64,000 nt of DNA, taken from assembly GCF_000169175.1 (NCBI RefSeq), contig NZ_AAWS01000004.1, positions 62,001-126,000 of the forward strand, written 5' to 3'. Below are positions 34,626 to 42,500 of the stretch, piece by piece (within the stretch, counting starts at the first letter, position 1; each line of letters starts with the position of its first letter). Source of the stretch: Microscilla marina ATCC 23134 (GTDB taxonomy: Bacteria; Bacteroidota; Bacteroidia; Cytophagales; Microscillaceae). Below the pieces are notes generated by a model, which saw nothing but the letters and a program-made list of their open reading frames with translations, did no database searches and was not told the DNA's origin. Position numbers and translations under genes: made by a program.

Positions 34626-35069
34626 TTATCCTCCCAACTCTTCTTCAAAAAATGCCTCCAGACAAGCCTGATAATCACCTGACCAATTGTCGTCATAGGT
34701 ACTGAGTGTGCTTTGTACTTCTTGTATTTTTTTAGCAATTGGCTGCTGCCAGGATTCATCCCCGGTATCATGATAAATGACCTTCAGGAAAGAAATATCC
34801 GCCCGTTTTATAGTAAAGAGAATACACACGCTGGTTGTGAAGCTGACAGGATGCTGCTGAATGTATAGTTTGCCTTCGTGAAACAGATTGTATCCATTTT
34901 TGAAATAACAATCAAAATTAACAGACAACGTGCCATCTGCTTGTATACACAGTCCTTGCACTTGAGCTACAGAATAAGGTACACCTTTAGGCGCGGTAAA
35001 AAAATCACCAGAATTAAGAAGTAGAAATCTGGGTTTTTCTGTGGGTATATTGATTAGTTTTAATTGCAT
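34626..35069 (-). CDS. Hypothetical protein of the small-gene array
   Basis: A 147-residue protein, beta-rich in the first two thirds (FLLLNSGDFFTAPKGVPYSV, KLYIQQHPVSFTTSVCILFT) and acidic/helical at the end (DYQACLEAFFEEELGG). No family recognised. It starts about 25 bp from repeat module D, in the minus-strand position. Confidence 0.58.
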   Translation of the reverse strand: MQLKLINIPTEKPRFLLLNSGDFFTAPKGVPYSVAQVQGLCIQADGTLSVNFDCYFKNGYNLFHEGKLYIQQHPVSFTTSVCILFTIKRADISFLKVIYHDTGDESWQQPIAKKIQEVQSTLSTYDDNWSGDYQACLEAFFEEELGG

Positions 35070-35089
35070 AAAAAATTATTTATTTGATT

Positions 35090-35480
35090 TATAATGCTAA
35101 GCACGATCAATTAAGTGCTCTTATCAACTCGCTTTTGCCCAACTAATGGCGAGGTAATACTCTTTGCGAAAAGCGATATTTTGAGGCGTTTTGTACGCCA
35201 GGAAAAGTGCCGTTTTTGGGCGGGTTTGGGGCGATTTGGATTGGAGTAGTGCAATGGTGAGCCTACGCAGTAGCTGTATTTGATCAAATCAGAAAAAAAG
35301 TAGGGGTGTTTTGGGGTGAACGAGGACATATTGGGGGTGATTTGGCTGGTTTTGGGGCAAAAAGTGCACTTCTACAACTAATCTTATCTTGCTCGCTATC
35401 AAGGTATTAAGTACTGGATAGTAAGAGATTGTTTGTCGTACTTTGGTTCATAATTAAACAGTTAAACCACGCATTACTAA
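35090..35480. repeat. Divergent-promoter repeat module, copy D
   Basis: Between starts at 35069 (minus) and 35492 (plus), 423 bp apart. It shares with copy F the stretches GGAGTAGTGCAATGGTGAGC and CCTACGCAGTAGCTGTATTT, as well as GCGAAAAGCGATATTTTGAG and TTTGTCGTACTTTGGTTCAT next to the plus-strand start. Confidence 0.8.
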
Positions 35481-35491
35481 ATAAAACCGCC

Positions 35492-35719
35492 ATGATTACA
35501 AACGAAGCATACTGGGTAATAATAGAAAGAAGAAATGAGTTAGCCATTGAACTATCCCAGGTAAAAAAAGCACTTGAAACAGCCAAAGCGACCAAAGCCA
35601 TGGAGCAAGTAGTAGCACAGGAAAAACAAGTGGAATTTTTAACCCTGATGATTGAGGAGTTGAGACAGCTCAACTATCGCATCGCAAAAGCAGAAGAAGC
35701 AGCGAAAAAAGAGGGGTAG
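35492..35719 (+). CDS. Short coiled-coil protein
   Basis: A 75-residue helical protein. ATG 35492 is chosen; the frame's upstream extension lies in repeat module D and its MFVVLWFIIK reading recurs unchanged before an unrelated gene at 38360, showing it is 5' flank. The helices ELAIELSQVKKALETAKATK and FLTLMIEELRQLNYRIAKAE resemble 33401-33616 and 33678-33914. Ends with a Lys/Glu-rich tail. Function unknown. Confidence 0.65.
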   Translation: MITNEAYWVIIERRNELAIELSQVKKALETAKATKAMEQVVAQEKQVEFLTLMIEELRQLNYRIAKAEEAAKKEG

Positions 35720-35729
35720 GCTGGCAGTA

Positions 35730-35757
35730 AAACGAGGTTGGTCATACAGCCTCGTTT
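35730..35757 (+). terminator. Terminator-like hairpin
   Basis: AAACGAGG pairs with CCTCGTTT directly after the 35492-35719 gene. Confidence 0.7.
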
Positions 35758-35837
35758 ATATATTCAGAAAGCAACCAAAAAGTGTTATCTCTTATCTACA
35801 TTTTTTTGTTACCCCTGCTTTACCGATTACACCGACC

Positions 35838-35866
35838 AACGAAACCTGATATAGGGTTTCGTTTTT
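35838..35866 (+). terminator. Rho-independent terminator
   Basis: AACGAAACC pairs with GGGTTTCGTT over a TGATATA loop, followed by T5. A second hairpin (GAACCTGG with CCCGGTTC) lies just beyond, near 35900-35942, and probably serves the convergent minus-strand operon. Confidence 0.7.
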
Positions 35867-35948
35867 GCTCCTGCCCAAAGCAAGGCTCCCCCGAAAAATC
35901 AGAACCTGGAAGCCGACTCATCGAGGGAGGCTCCCGGTTCCTTCCTTA

Positions 35949-36332
35949 TTATTCAAATGCTGTTGCCCCTTTTTCAAAAAACAGTCTGATTTTCGGAGCC
36001 AGTTTTTTCTCCCAATCGAAGCTGCCATCCGTTAAGGTAAACAGGTGTTTAATTTCGATATCGTGCAGGGTATACAAGGCATAAATCATTTTATCTCCAT
36101 AAGGTTCTGCCATCAGCTGAAGTTTTCCTTCATCGTATTCCGGCTCGTCAGTCAGAATAAAACCAAATTCGTTTTTTTCAGACAACACCACACCTTTAGT
36201 ATGCCCCTGAAGCTTAGGACGTACTTCATCGTATTCCTTCACTTTTTGCATGTGGTTAAGGTCGGCAATTAGCCAGAGTAGTTCGTTGCTGCTAAGTTTA
36301 TCAGCTTCAGTTAGTATTTTATCGTAGTTCAT
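35949..36332 (-). CDS. Hypothetical protein, paralogue of 31967-32347
   Basis: A 127-residue acidic protein, second gene of a two-gene operon duplicated from or into 31967-32619. Shared segments include EADKLSSNELLWLIADL at the start and DWEKKLAPKIRLFFEKG at the end. The centre differs more, as expected for old duplicates. No known domain. Confidence 0.66.
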   Translation of the reverse strand: MNYDKILTEADKLSSNELLWLIADLNHMQKVKEYDEVRPKLQGHTKGVVLSEKNEFGFILTDEPEYDEGKLQLMAEPYGDKMIYALYTLHDIEIKHLFTLTDGSFDWEKKLAPKIRLFFEKGATAFE

Positions 36333-36374
36333 CTTTAGGCTTGGTTTGTTGTTTTAAAATCATATTTCGGTGGT

Positions 36375-36617
36375 TTAACCCATCCAAAAAATATCCTTCC
36401 AGTAATCTCGGTTTACTTCGATGATGTAGTTTTTGGTGCTGAGTGGTTCTATGTTTCGAACCACACTGATGGGTAACCAGGTGGAGCCAAGTTGTTCGTG
36501 GGTCACCTTCAGCAACCCTTCATGAATTTTGCCCATGTCAAGTATTACCTGGTGTTGTTCCAGGTCCCGGTCAAAAACGGTTCTTCCGGGTATTCGAAAT
36601 CTTTTTCTTGTTTTCAT
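36375..36617 (-). CDS. Hypothetical protein, paralogue of 32344-32619
   Basis: An 80-residue protein. VFDRDLEQHQVILDMGKIHE, STWLPISVVRNI and NRDYWKDIFW mirror the 91-residue paralogue, which carries an extra C-terminal tail. Starts ~30 bp from repeat module E and is followed by its operon partner after 42 bp (the other copy overlaps by 4 bp). Confidence 0.66.
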   Translation of the reverse strand: MKTRKRFRIPGRTVFDRDLEQHQVILDMGKIHEGLLKVTHEQLGSTWLPISVVRNIEPLSTKNYIIEVNRDYWKDIFWMG

Positions 36618-36641
36618 TTTCTTGTTTTCTAATAATTTATA

Positions 36642-37010
36642 TCACGAAGTACGACTAATTGCGTGCCCTTAGCAACTCGCTGTGGCACAAGTGATTATGG
36701 CGTAATATTGTCTGCGAAAAGCGATATTTTGAGGTGTTTTGTGTACTTCGAAAAGTGCCATTTGTGGGCGGGTTTGGGGCAATTTAGATTACCATAGTGC
36801 AATAGAGTAGCTATGCTATAGGCAAATGATAATAAATGATAAAAACAGTGCAGGCGTTTTGGGGCAGATCAGGACATATTGAGGGTGTTTTAGCTGGTTT
36901 GGGGGCAACAAGTACGTTTTTGAAACTAACCTTATTCGCTTCGTTATCAGTGATTTAAGTGCTTGATAGTGGGCAGGGTATTGTCGTACTTTGGTTCATA
37001 ATTAAAGCTA
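36642..37010. repeat. Divergent-promoter repeat module, copy E
   Basis: Between starts at 36617 (minus) and 37039 (plus), 422 bp apart. Left part closest to copy C (CGACTAATTGCGTGCCCTTA, TTTGAGGTGTTTTGTGTACT); right part ends TTGTCGTACTTTGGTTCATA. Confidence 0.8.
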
Positions 37011-37038
37011 AACAAACTACTAAATAAAACAAGAATAC

Positions 37039-37536
37039 ATGGATCAGATAGCTATTCAAAACCGAAGCATCTCACTTGATTTGTTCAATAAAATAATTGG
37101 ACGACAGAAAATCTCACGGATTTTCCTGCCAATCATTGGTTGGGAACAAATTCAGGATCAAAACAGAGAAAACATTCTACAAGCTCAGGAGGATTTGTTC
37201 GCTCAATTAAATGATCAGTTATCAATGCCCATTGAAGGAACCAACCTTTCCTTGATTATTAAACTGACCACTCTAAAGGTTCGGAAGTTTTGCCATATAC
37301 TGAGTCTCCTGGATATAAATTATATTGACTCTAAGGTATTCAAGGCTGTAGATCAATATAACTACCCAAGAAACCAGTATTTGTATAAAAATTATTCAAC
37401 TGGTGCTTATGATTTAACTGACTCACAGGAGAGCGTTAAAACTTATTTGATAAGCCATTACGGGAAAGCATTCTGGGAGAAAAAGCCTTGCATGGCAGTG
37501 ATTGACTTTTCAATAGAAAGAGTGGATGCAATATAA
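37039..37536 (+). CDS. Hypothetical protein
   Basis: A 165-residue protein, no signal peptide. N-terminal helical segment (ISLDLFNKIIGRQKISRIFL), a central IKLTTLKVRKFCHILSLLDI and a Tyr/Asn-rich stretch (QYNYPRNQYLYKNYSTGAYD). No family recognised. It occupies the plus-strand position after module E and ends at a strong hairpin at 37550. Confidence 0.55.
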   Translation: MDQIAIQNRSISLDLFNKIIGRQKISRIFLPIIGWEQIQDQNRENILQAQEDLFAQLNDQLSMPIEGTNLSLIIKLTTLKVRKFCHILSLLDINYIDSKVFKAVDQYNYPRNQYLYKNYSTGAYDLTDSQESVKTYLISHYGKAFWEKKPCMAVIDFSIERVDAI

Positions 37537-37549
37537 GCCAACAAAAAAA

Positions 37550-37585
37550 GCCCCACTGATTTTACACGAAGTCAGTGGGGCATTG
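37550..37585. terminator. Bidirectional terminator
   Basis: GCCCCACTGA pairs with TCAGTGGGGC. A7 on the left side (T run for the minus strand) and a weak T run on the right fit termination of both convergent genes. A second hairpin (GCCCCACCT with AGGTAGGGC) lies near 37660-37682. Confidence 0.75.
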
Positions 37586-37704
37586 CTTTAGAGCAACCAA
37601 AAAAGATAAAAAAACGAACGGTCATTAGCAACCTGCTCATAGTTTGCACCAACAAGCAACGCCCCACCTGTAGAGGTAGGGCAAGGGCTTGGTTTTGTCT
37701 GGCT

Positions 37705-37986
37705 TTATATTAATTTCTTGAAAATGGTTACGGGCATTGTCTGGGTGAAAAAGGTAAGAACTCTTATTTCGCTTACCTGTTCAAAATCAATTACTTTCCA
37801 TTTTTCTTCGCTGAGGCTGTAAAAGGTGAGCTGCTTGCCCTGGTGGTTTTCTTTACCGATTTGCTGTTGCTTTTTAGCTGGGATCAAATCAAGGTTTAAG
37901 GTGGTTTTTTCAATCTTTCCGTTGAGGGTAATTTGAACTATTCCGCTGCTTAATGCTACTATTGTTCTTTGTTTTATCTGATTCAT
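37705..37986 (-). CDS. DUF2693/WYL_2-like protein
   Basis: A 93-residue small beta-barrel protein. IVQITLNGKIEKTTLNLDLI, then FYSLSEEKWKVIDFEQVSEI, is the DUF2693 pattern (x-DGT-xx-x-AT-L, then Y-D-L-x-x-G-x-W-R). It is homologous to the first ~90 residues of the 189-residue protein at 38420-38989 on the other side of repeat module F. The family is common in phages and mobile elements and resembles Sm/SH3 barrels; a nucleic-acid-binding role is a family-level guess. Confidence 0.68.
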   Translation of the reverse strand: MNQIKQRTIVALSSGIVQITLNGKIEKTTLNLDLIPAKKQQQIGKENHQGKQLTFYSLSEEKWKVIDFEQVSEIRVLTFFTQTMPVTIFKKLI

Positions 37987-38021
37987 CTTTTTTAATGTTT
38001 TTGTTTACTTGTTTAATTATT

Positions 38022-38395
38022 ATGATACAAAGAACGACTAATTGCGTGCACTTAGCAACTCACTGTGGCACAGGTAATTATGGCGTAATATTGTCTGCGA
38101 AAAGCGATATTTTGAGGCGTTTTGTACCCTTGGTAAAGTGCCGTTTTTGGGCGGGTTTGGGGCGATTTGGATAGGAGTAGTGCAATGGTGAGCCTACGCA
38201 GTAGCTGTATTTGATCAAATCATAAAAAAATCAGGGGTGTTTTGGGGTAAACGAGGACATATTGGGGGCAATATGGAAGGTTTTGGGGCAAAATGCACGC
38301 TTTTGCAACTAACCTTATTCGCTTCGTTATCAAGGGTTTAAGTACTGGTTAGTGGGCGTTTGTTTGTCGTACTTTGGTTTATAATTAAAGTTAAA
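38022..38395. repeat. Divergent-promoter repeat module, copy F
   Basis: Between starts at 37986 (minus) and 38420 (plus), 434 bp apart. Its outer ends are inverted copies of one motif: left ATGATACAAAGAACGAC, right GTCGTACTTTGGTTTAT. This suggests back-to-back promoters with the same recognition sequence. Confidence 0.8.
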
Positions 38396-38419
38396 CAAAC
38401 AACTAAAACGCTTACTACA

Positions 38420-38989
38420 ATGACCTTAGCAACCGATACAAACACTGCCAACTCCCTCACTAAGGAGGAGTTAAAACAAGATTTAAGAAAAGGCATCGCA
38501 CAGGTAGCCTACACCAAGTTAGATGGTACCCTGAACGTACGGAAAGCAACTTTAAACTTTAGCTTGATCCCGTTAAAAGATCACCCAAACGGCGCGGAGT
38601 ATAACCCACCCAAAGACAAAGGCTGGGTTAACTATTACGACCTCGACAAGGGCGAGTGGCGCAAACTGCACATCGACCGTTTAAAAGAATTGAATATCTT
38701 ATTTGAGTTGAACCCGGTAAATGAGGAGTTTGAATACCACACCCTGCGCTTCAAAAAACTGAGCTATGAGGCAGTGAAACAACAAGCCACAGCTTACTTT
38801 AACCAACATAAAATACTTACTACCCTACACCTAAAAAAGGCGTTACGTGAAGCAGGTTATTGGGCAACTCAGGAAAAAGTAAGCGAGCTGATGCAGGAAC
38901 TGGCAACTCGTGAGGTTGACTGGAACTTTAGCCTGCAAGAGGGCGAATTATTTAGGCTGTATTATCAGGAAGAGGAAGTGGAGTTTTAG
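38420..38989 (+). CDS. DUF2693/WYL_2 protein with C-terminal extension
   Basis: A 189-residue protein. ATG 38420 is chosen; the upstream in-frame extension belongs to module F. The N-terminal DUF2693 barrel (GIAQVAYTKLDGTLNVRKAT, then YYDLDKGEWRKLHIDRLKEL) is paralogous to 37705-37986. The C-terminal ~80 residues form a winged-helix-like segment (LTTLHLKKALREAGYWATQE, KVSELMQELATREVDWNFSL). Its 3' end and the following ~230 bp are duplicated at 42.15-42.5 kb. Confidence 0.72.
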   Translation: MTLATDTNTANSLTKEELKQDLRKGIAQVAYTKLDGTLNVRKATLNFSLIPLKDHPNGAEYNPPKDKGWVNYYDLDKGEWRKLHIDRLKELNILFELNPVNEEFEYHTLRFKKLSYEAVKQQATAYFNQHKILTTLHLKKALREAGYWATQEKVSELMQELATREVDWNFSLQEGELFRLYYQEEEVEF

Positions 38990-39210
38990 ACTCCAGTTTT
39001 TTTGATTAAAACGTTAAAAAAATCAGCGGCGCTATTTTAAATTATCAAAAAGGAACATACCTTTGTAGCGCATAGCTGGTTGAAGAATCTTGGGGGATGA
39101 GTAGATTTGTATCTACTTTCCTTCAGGTTTTTTTTGCTTTAGGGCAACTAACTACTCACTCCTTCTCCACCACCTCTACCGTATACTTCCCCATCACCAC
39201 TTACTACCTG
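38985..39210 (+). repeat. Duplicated segment, copy 1
   Basis: About 225 bp after the DUF2693 gene match 42280-42500 closely: GTTAAAAAAATCA, CATACCTTTGTA, GAAGAATCTTGGGGGATGAG, TATCTACTTTCCTTCAGGTT, then the 3' end of the lipoprotein gene (ACTCCTT, CACTACC). The left duplicate boundary lies within the DUF2693 coding region. The remainder of 39211-39311 holds only a hairpin. Confidence 0.8.
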
Positions 39211-39219
39211 AAAGTAAAA

Positions 39220-39249
39220 CACCCGGAGTTTACTAGCCGCCTCCGGGTG
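39220..39249. terminator. Terminator-like hairpin
   Basis: CACCCGGAG pairs with CTCCGGGTG. It lies between the duplicated segment and a convergent minus-strand gene. Confidence 0.65.
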
Positions 39250-39311
39250 TGGAAAGGTAGGTACTAGCAGATTCGGTGTGTTGGCAGAGCAACAGGTAAG
39301 GAATGAGTTTT

Positions 39312-39773
39312 TCAAGTTTCTGGGTATGCTGCGTATTGAATAATCATTTCCTTGTCATCAACTGTTAGCAGTTGCCCCTGTGACTGATGCCTTCCTCTGA
39401 TGTAAGCCCTTCGCGCACCAAAATGTGTATTTGGGTTGTCAAAATCAGCAATAACAGGCAAATGATAAGTGGGCGAAAACTTTACCTGGTATACCTTATC
39501 CAAATGAGCGTAATACAGTGTATTGCCGTAACACCCCAGATACAAATGCTCTGCCAGCTGAAGGTGATCATAGGGGTACAGACTATAGCTGTTTATTACT
39601 GACTTTTGCCCCGGAGCATCGGAATTTATAAACCAGCTTTTGATAAAACAGGAACTATGGCTTAGATCGAAGCCATGCACCTGTCCGGCTCCGGCAGTTG
39701 GGTAGTAAATATGCTCTACCCATAAGCCCAACATCAGGTTTGGGTTTATAGTGGATATTGTTGAAATTTGCAT
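39312..39773 (-). CDS. Hypothetical protein
   Basis: A 153-residue protein, beta-rich and aromatic (LWVEHIYYPTAGAGQVHGFD, NSYSLYPYDHLQLAEHLYLG). No signal peptide, no family recognised. The Tyr/His-rich composition is unusual among its neighbours. A ~320-bp gap (39774-40093) follows upstream. Confidence 0.5.
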   Translation of the reverse strand: MQISTISTINPNLMLGLWVEHIYYPTAGAGQVHGFDLSHSSCFIKSWFINSDAPGQKSVINSYSLYPYDHLQLAEHLYLGCYGNTLYYAHLDKVYQVKFSPTYHLPVIADFDNPNTHFGARRAYIRGRHQSQGQLLTVDDKEMIIQYAAYPET

Positions 39774-40093
39774 TATGTATCTAATTTAGGTTTGTCCCCA
39801 TTTTGTGCTTTAATTGTCAAACATGAAGGCATTTAGACGGGGTTTATTGATTGTAATTGTGTAGCACAAATATAATCAATAGCAGCCGAAAGACGTAAGG
39901 ATACGAGGAGGAAATGGAGGCTGGGAAACCAAAAACAATCAACTTTAATCACTATGTTTATTTAACAGCAAAAACCTTGTTTGAATGGGGAGTATTGAAA
40001 TAATTCAGGCTCCTATGCCCTGCAAGATTTAGTTGAGCTTGCCAGCACCCTAAACCGTGTTTTAAGCAAGAGATACTTTCACCAAGTGCTGGC
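39774..40093. other. Gene-free stretch
   Basis: I see no open frame, RNA or clear repeat here. The base composition is close to its neighbours. Confidence 0.5.
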
Positions 40094-40777
40094 TTACTGT
40101 TTTTTATCCCAAAAGTCTTCTATTCGAAACATTTCGCTATATACTTTTTTACTTAACTTTTCTACACTTTTAACTTCAGGTTCCTGCCCATAGGCTAATT
40201 CAAGCTCGGTATTTACTCTTGCAATTATATTGGCAGCTACGTTTATTTTTTGTTGGATTACCTGAAGCTGCTCTTCGCTTAAACCTTTATAGTCAGGCTC
40301 TTCAAACTCTATACTATTTGCGGGCTTATAAAGGTGTATGACTTCAAATTCATTTTCACCTTGCTTTACAAAACCGACACTCCCGGCCAATCTGCCAGAT
40401 GCTTCAAAATTTACTGAATCAAGTAGTTCCTTACTGATGGTTATTCTTTGTTCAGACCGCTGGTGGCAACAAATCAGGTGATCAAGAATGGTTTGCCTTA
40501 AGGCACCTGATAAATAGCCTTTGCCCCTGTATTCAGGTAAGGTAAACCAATGCAAGTCCTGGATCATATCAAATACAGCCGCTACAAATTGATCTGTCTC
40601 ATTTTTGACGAAATAAAACCGATGGGGATACTCTATTCCAAGTGTGGTTAACGCTCCTGCTGGTAAATCCCAGACGACCGCCAAATAAACATTATCAGTT
40701 AATTGTTTTAGTATTATATTTTCCTGATTGCCACTGTTAAGTTGCCTTATCAGATTTTCAAGGCTTTGATCTGTCAT
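40094..40777 (-). CDS. GNAT-family acetyltransferase
   Basis: A 227-residue protein with an acetyltransferase fold. The beta4-alpha3 acetyl-CoA site is at HWFTLPEYRGKGYLSGALRQTILDHL (R/Q-x-x-G-x-G/A as RGKGYL), preceded by FVAAVFDMIQDL. A C-terminal extension of ~60 residues (SEEQLQVIQQKINVAANIIA onward) is helical. The substrate cannot be told. Monocistronic. Confidence 0.75.
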   Translation of the reverse strand: MTDQSLENLIRQLNSGNQENIILKQLTDNVYLAVVWDLPAGALTTLGIEYPHRFYFVKNETDQFVAAVFDMIQDLHWFTLPEYRGKGYLSGALRQTILDHLICCHQRSEQRITISKELLDSVNFEASGRLAGSVGFVKQGENEFEVIHLYKPANSIEFEEPDYKGLSEEQLQVIQQKINVAANIIARVNTELELAYGQEPEVKSVEKLSKKVYSEMFRIEDFWDKKQ

Positions 40778-41044
40778 TACATTTCAGTTATATGTTCAAA
40801 ACTTTATATTCTTCATAGTCATAGTGGGAGCACACCCAAGTCATAATATTTCCGGGTTAAAACACTGTTATTCTTGATAGCCAAGGTAGACTTCTTAGCT
40901 CTTAAACCCCTCCATATCTCCAAACTTTTCACCTTATAAACAAAGCTGTTTTTAATTATAAAAACAAACAATAATAATCTGGTAAGTAGTTGATATACAG
41001 GTATTTGTGTTTTATGTTTGTTCTGTAAATAATGGTATAATAAG

Positions 41045-41085
41045 AAACCCGCTACTCTCCCCTTCCAAGTTTGAGTAACGGGTTT
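41045..41085. terminator. Hairpin in the leader of the J-domain gene
   Basis: AAACCCGcTACTC pairs with GAGTAaCGGGTTT, ending 16 bp before ATG 41101. Its position right before a start suggests a terminator of upstream transcription or an attenuator. The rest of 40778-41044 shows no gene. Confidence 0.55.
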
Positions 41086-41100
41086 ATAAAACAATTTGAA

Positions 41101-41595
41101 ATGCAATCTATCAATTATTTCAACATTGAACAAATATCCAACAAGCAGGAGCTGAAAATTGCCTACTGGACGTTGTGTAAACAACATCACCCTGACTTCC
41201 ACCCTGGTATAGATGATACCCCGATTAAAATGATTAATGCCGAATATGAGGTACTTGCCCATTTGATGGAGACTGAAGGACGATTTGAGCAATTCAAAAC
41301 AGGAGAAGAGCAGGGAGAAATTGATCAAATGTTTATGGAAATGTATCTTAAGGTATGCCATCTTCCCCTTATTTTCGAACTGGTGGGGAACTGGATTTGG
41401 GTGACAGGTGATACCCGTGCCCATAAAGAAACGCTGAAAAAAGCAGGCTTTTTTTGGGCAAAGAAAAAGCAAGCCTGGTACTGGCGGCATGCAAGTCAGA
41501 AATCCTGGTCATCAGGTAAAAGCTTAGGGCAAATCAAAATAAAGTATGGGGCAAGAAGAGTGTCGCATACTCCCCTGAGCCTGGACGTAAATTAA
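41101..41595 (+). CDS. J-domain protein with C-terminal unknown domain
   Basis: A 164-residue protein. Residues ~1-60 form a DnaJ-type J domain with the diagnostic HPD (ELKIAYWTLCKQHHPDFHPG). It should stimulate an Hsp70 partner. The C-terminal part holds WIWVTGDTRAHKETLKKAGF followed by FWAKKKQAWYWR, a motif seen in small mobile-element J-proteins. ATG 41101 is chosen over the upstream in-frame start because the J domain begins there. Confidence 0.78.
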   Translation: MQSINYFNIEQISNKQELKIAYWTLCKQHHPDFHPGIDDTPIKMINAEYEVLAHLMETEGRFEQFKTGEEQGEIDQMFMEMYLKVCHLPLIFELVGNWIWVTGDTRAHKETLKKAGFFWAKKKQAWYWRHASQKSWSSGKSLGQIKIKYGARRVSHTPLSLDVN

Positions 41596-41645
41596 ACAAA
41601 ATGTCTCTTTATGATTTTTCACATCATTCTAAAAACTAACAAACA

Positions 41646-41912
41646 ATGAAAGCTGATTTTGCCAAACTTATAGTAGAGCACAAGCCTGAAAGCGATGAAG
41701 AAGAAGGTGTACTGGATTATTCAGGACGCAGCATGTATGGTCAGAGTGTGCCAGCGGTTCAAGTAGATGACCTAAATCATTTTCACCATTTGGTTGCCGA
41801 AATCATAGAGGAAGCGATTGAACAGGCAGATTTTGAATCACTCAAAGTAGTAGTCAGAGGAATCAAAAATTTGAGAACCGACAATATGAGCTACGGCCTG
41901 GTAATTTATTAA
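41646..41912 (+). CDS. Hypothetical acidic protein
   Basis: An 88-residue protein with acidic N-terminus (HKPESDEEEGVLDYSGRSMY) and a helical middle (HFHHLVAEIIEEAIEQADFE). No family recognised. 50 bp after the J-domain gene on the same strand, and followed by a terminator at 41920, so the two likely form an operon. Confidence 0.6.
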   Translation: MKADFAKLIVEHKPESDEEEGVLDYSGRSMYGQSVPAVQVDDLNHFHHLVAEIIEEAIEQADFESLKVVVRGIKNLRTDNMSYGLVIY

Positions 41913-41919
41913 CAATTAG

Positions 41920-41947
41920 AAAGTGTGGTAATTTTACCGCACTTTTT
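41920..41947 (+). terminator. Rho-independent terminator
   Basis: AAAGTG-T-GGTAA pairs with TTACC-G-CACTTT, followed by a T run. Confidence 0.75.
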
Positions 41948-41968
41948 ACTTTTAGATTTTTTTCAAGC

Positions 41969-42310
41969 ATGAAACTTCAATATACGCCTCTTATGTTTGC
42001 CAGTGTTTTGTTGCTTGCTAGTCAAGGTGGTTTGGCACAGGGAGCTGCACCAACTGGGATTACTGGGGAGATATTTTTTGGAGGGATTAAGCCTCAATTA
42101 TGGACTATAGAGAAGCAGTCAACGAAATGTGAAGAATCAAAATATAGTTACAAAACATGGGCTTGCCAGACAACACAGGAAAAAGTAAGTGAGCTCCGGT
42201 TACCAGCGACGCTGACTGGAATTTTAGCCAACACGAAGGCGAAGTATTTAGGCTGTATTATCAGGAAGAGGAATTGGAGTTTTAGACTCCATTTTTTATT
42301 GCTTGATTAA
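41969..42310 (+). pseudogene. Chimeric relic: signal-peptide gene start fused to a DUF2693 gene remnant
   Basis: The first ~40 residues are a signal peptide and a short mature start (MKLQYTPLMFASVLLLASQG, then GITGEIFFGG). From about 42160 the DNA is instead a copy of the 3' end of the DUF2693 gene (CAGGAAAAAGTAAGTGAGCT, TTAGGCTGTATTATCAGGAA), which the ORF reads in the wrong frame. In the duplicate's own frame the final FRLYYQEEE-LEF can be read. It is therefore a recombination product, probably not functional as a whole. Confidence 0.7.
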
Positions 42311-42500
42311 AATGTTAAAAAAATCAACAGTGCTATTTTAAATTACCAAAAATAAACATACCTTTGTAATACATAGCTGATTGAAGAATCTTGGGGGATG
42401 AGTAGGTTTTTATCTACTTTCCTTCAGGTTTTTTTTGCTTTAGTGCAACTCACTATTCACTCCTTTTCCACTACCTTTACCTTATACTTCCCCGCCAACA
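42280..42500 (+). repeat. Duplicated segment, copy 2
   Basis: Second copy of the 38985-39210 segment. Here it runs into the intact 3' end of the minus-strand lipoprotein gene, so this is probably the original arrangement for the lipoprotein side, while the 38.9-kb locus is the original for the DUF2693 side. Confidence 0.75.

Noticed and set aside
35100-38380. MFVVLWFIIK as the start of two proteins
   Set aside because: This reading occurs identically before two unrelated genes because it lies in the repeat module; the real starts follow at 35492 and 38420.
30012-38395. CRISPR array
   Set aside because: The repeats are ~350 bp, imperfect, and separated by genes of different length. No short regularly spaced repeats and no cas genes are seen.
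40819-41490. 223-residue minus-strand open frame
   Set aside because: It overlaps the J-domain gene and gene-free sequence, and its translation is low-complexity hydrophobic/basic without any family features. The plus strand has a recognisable HPD J domain.
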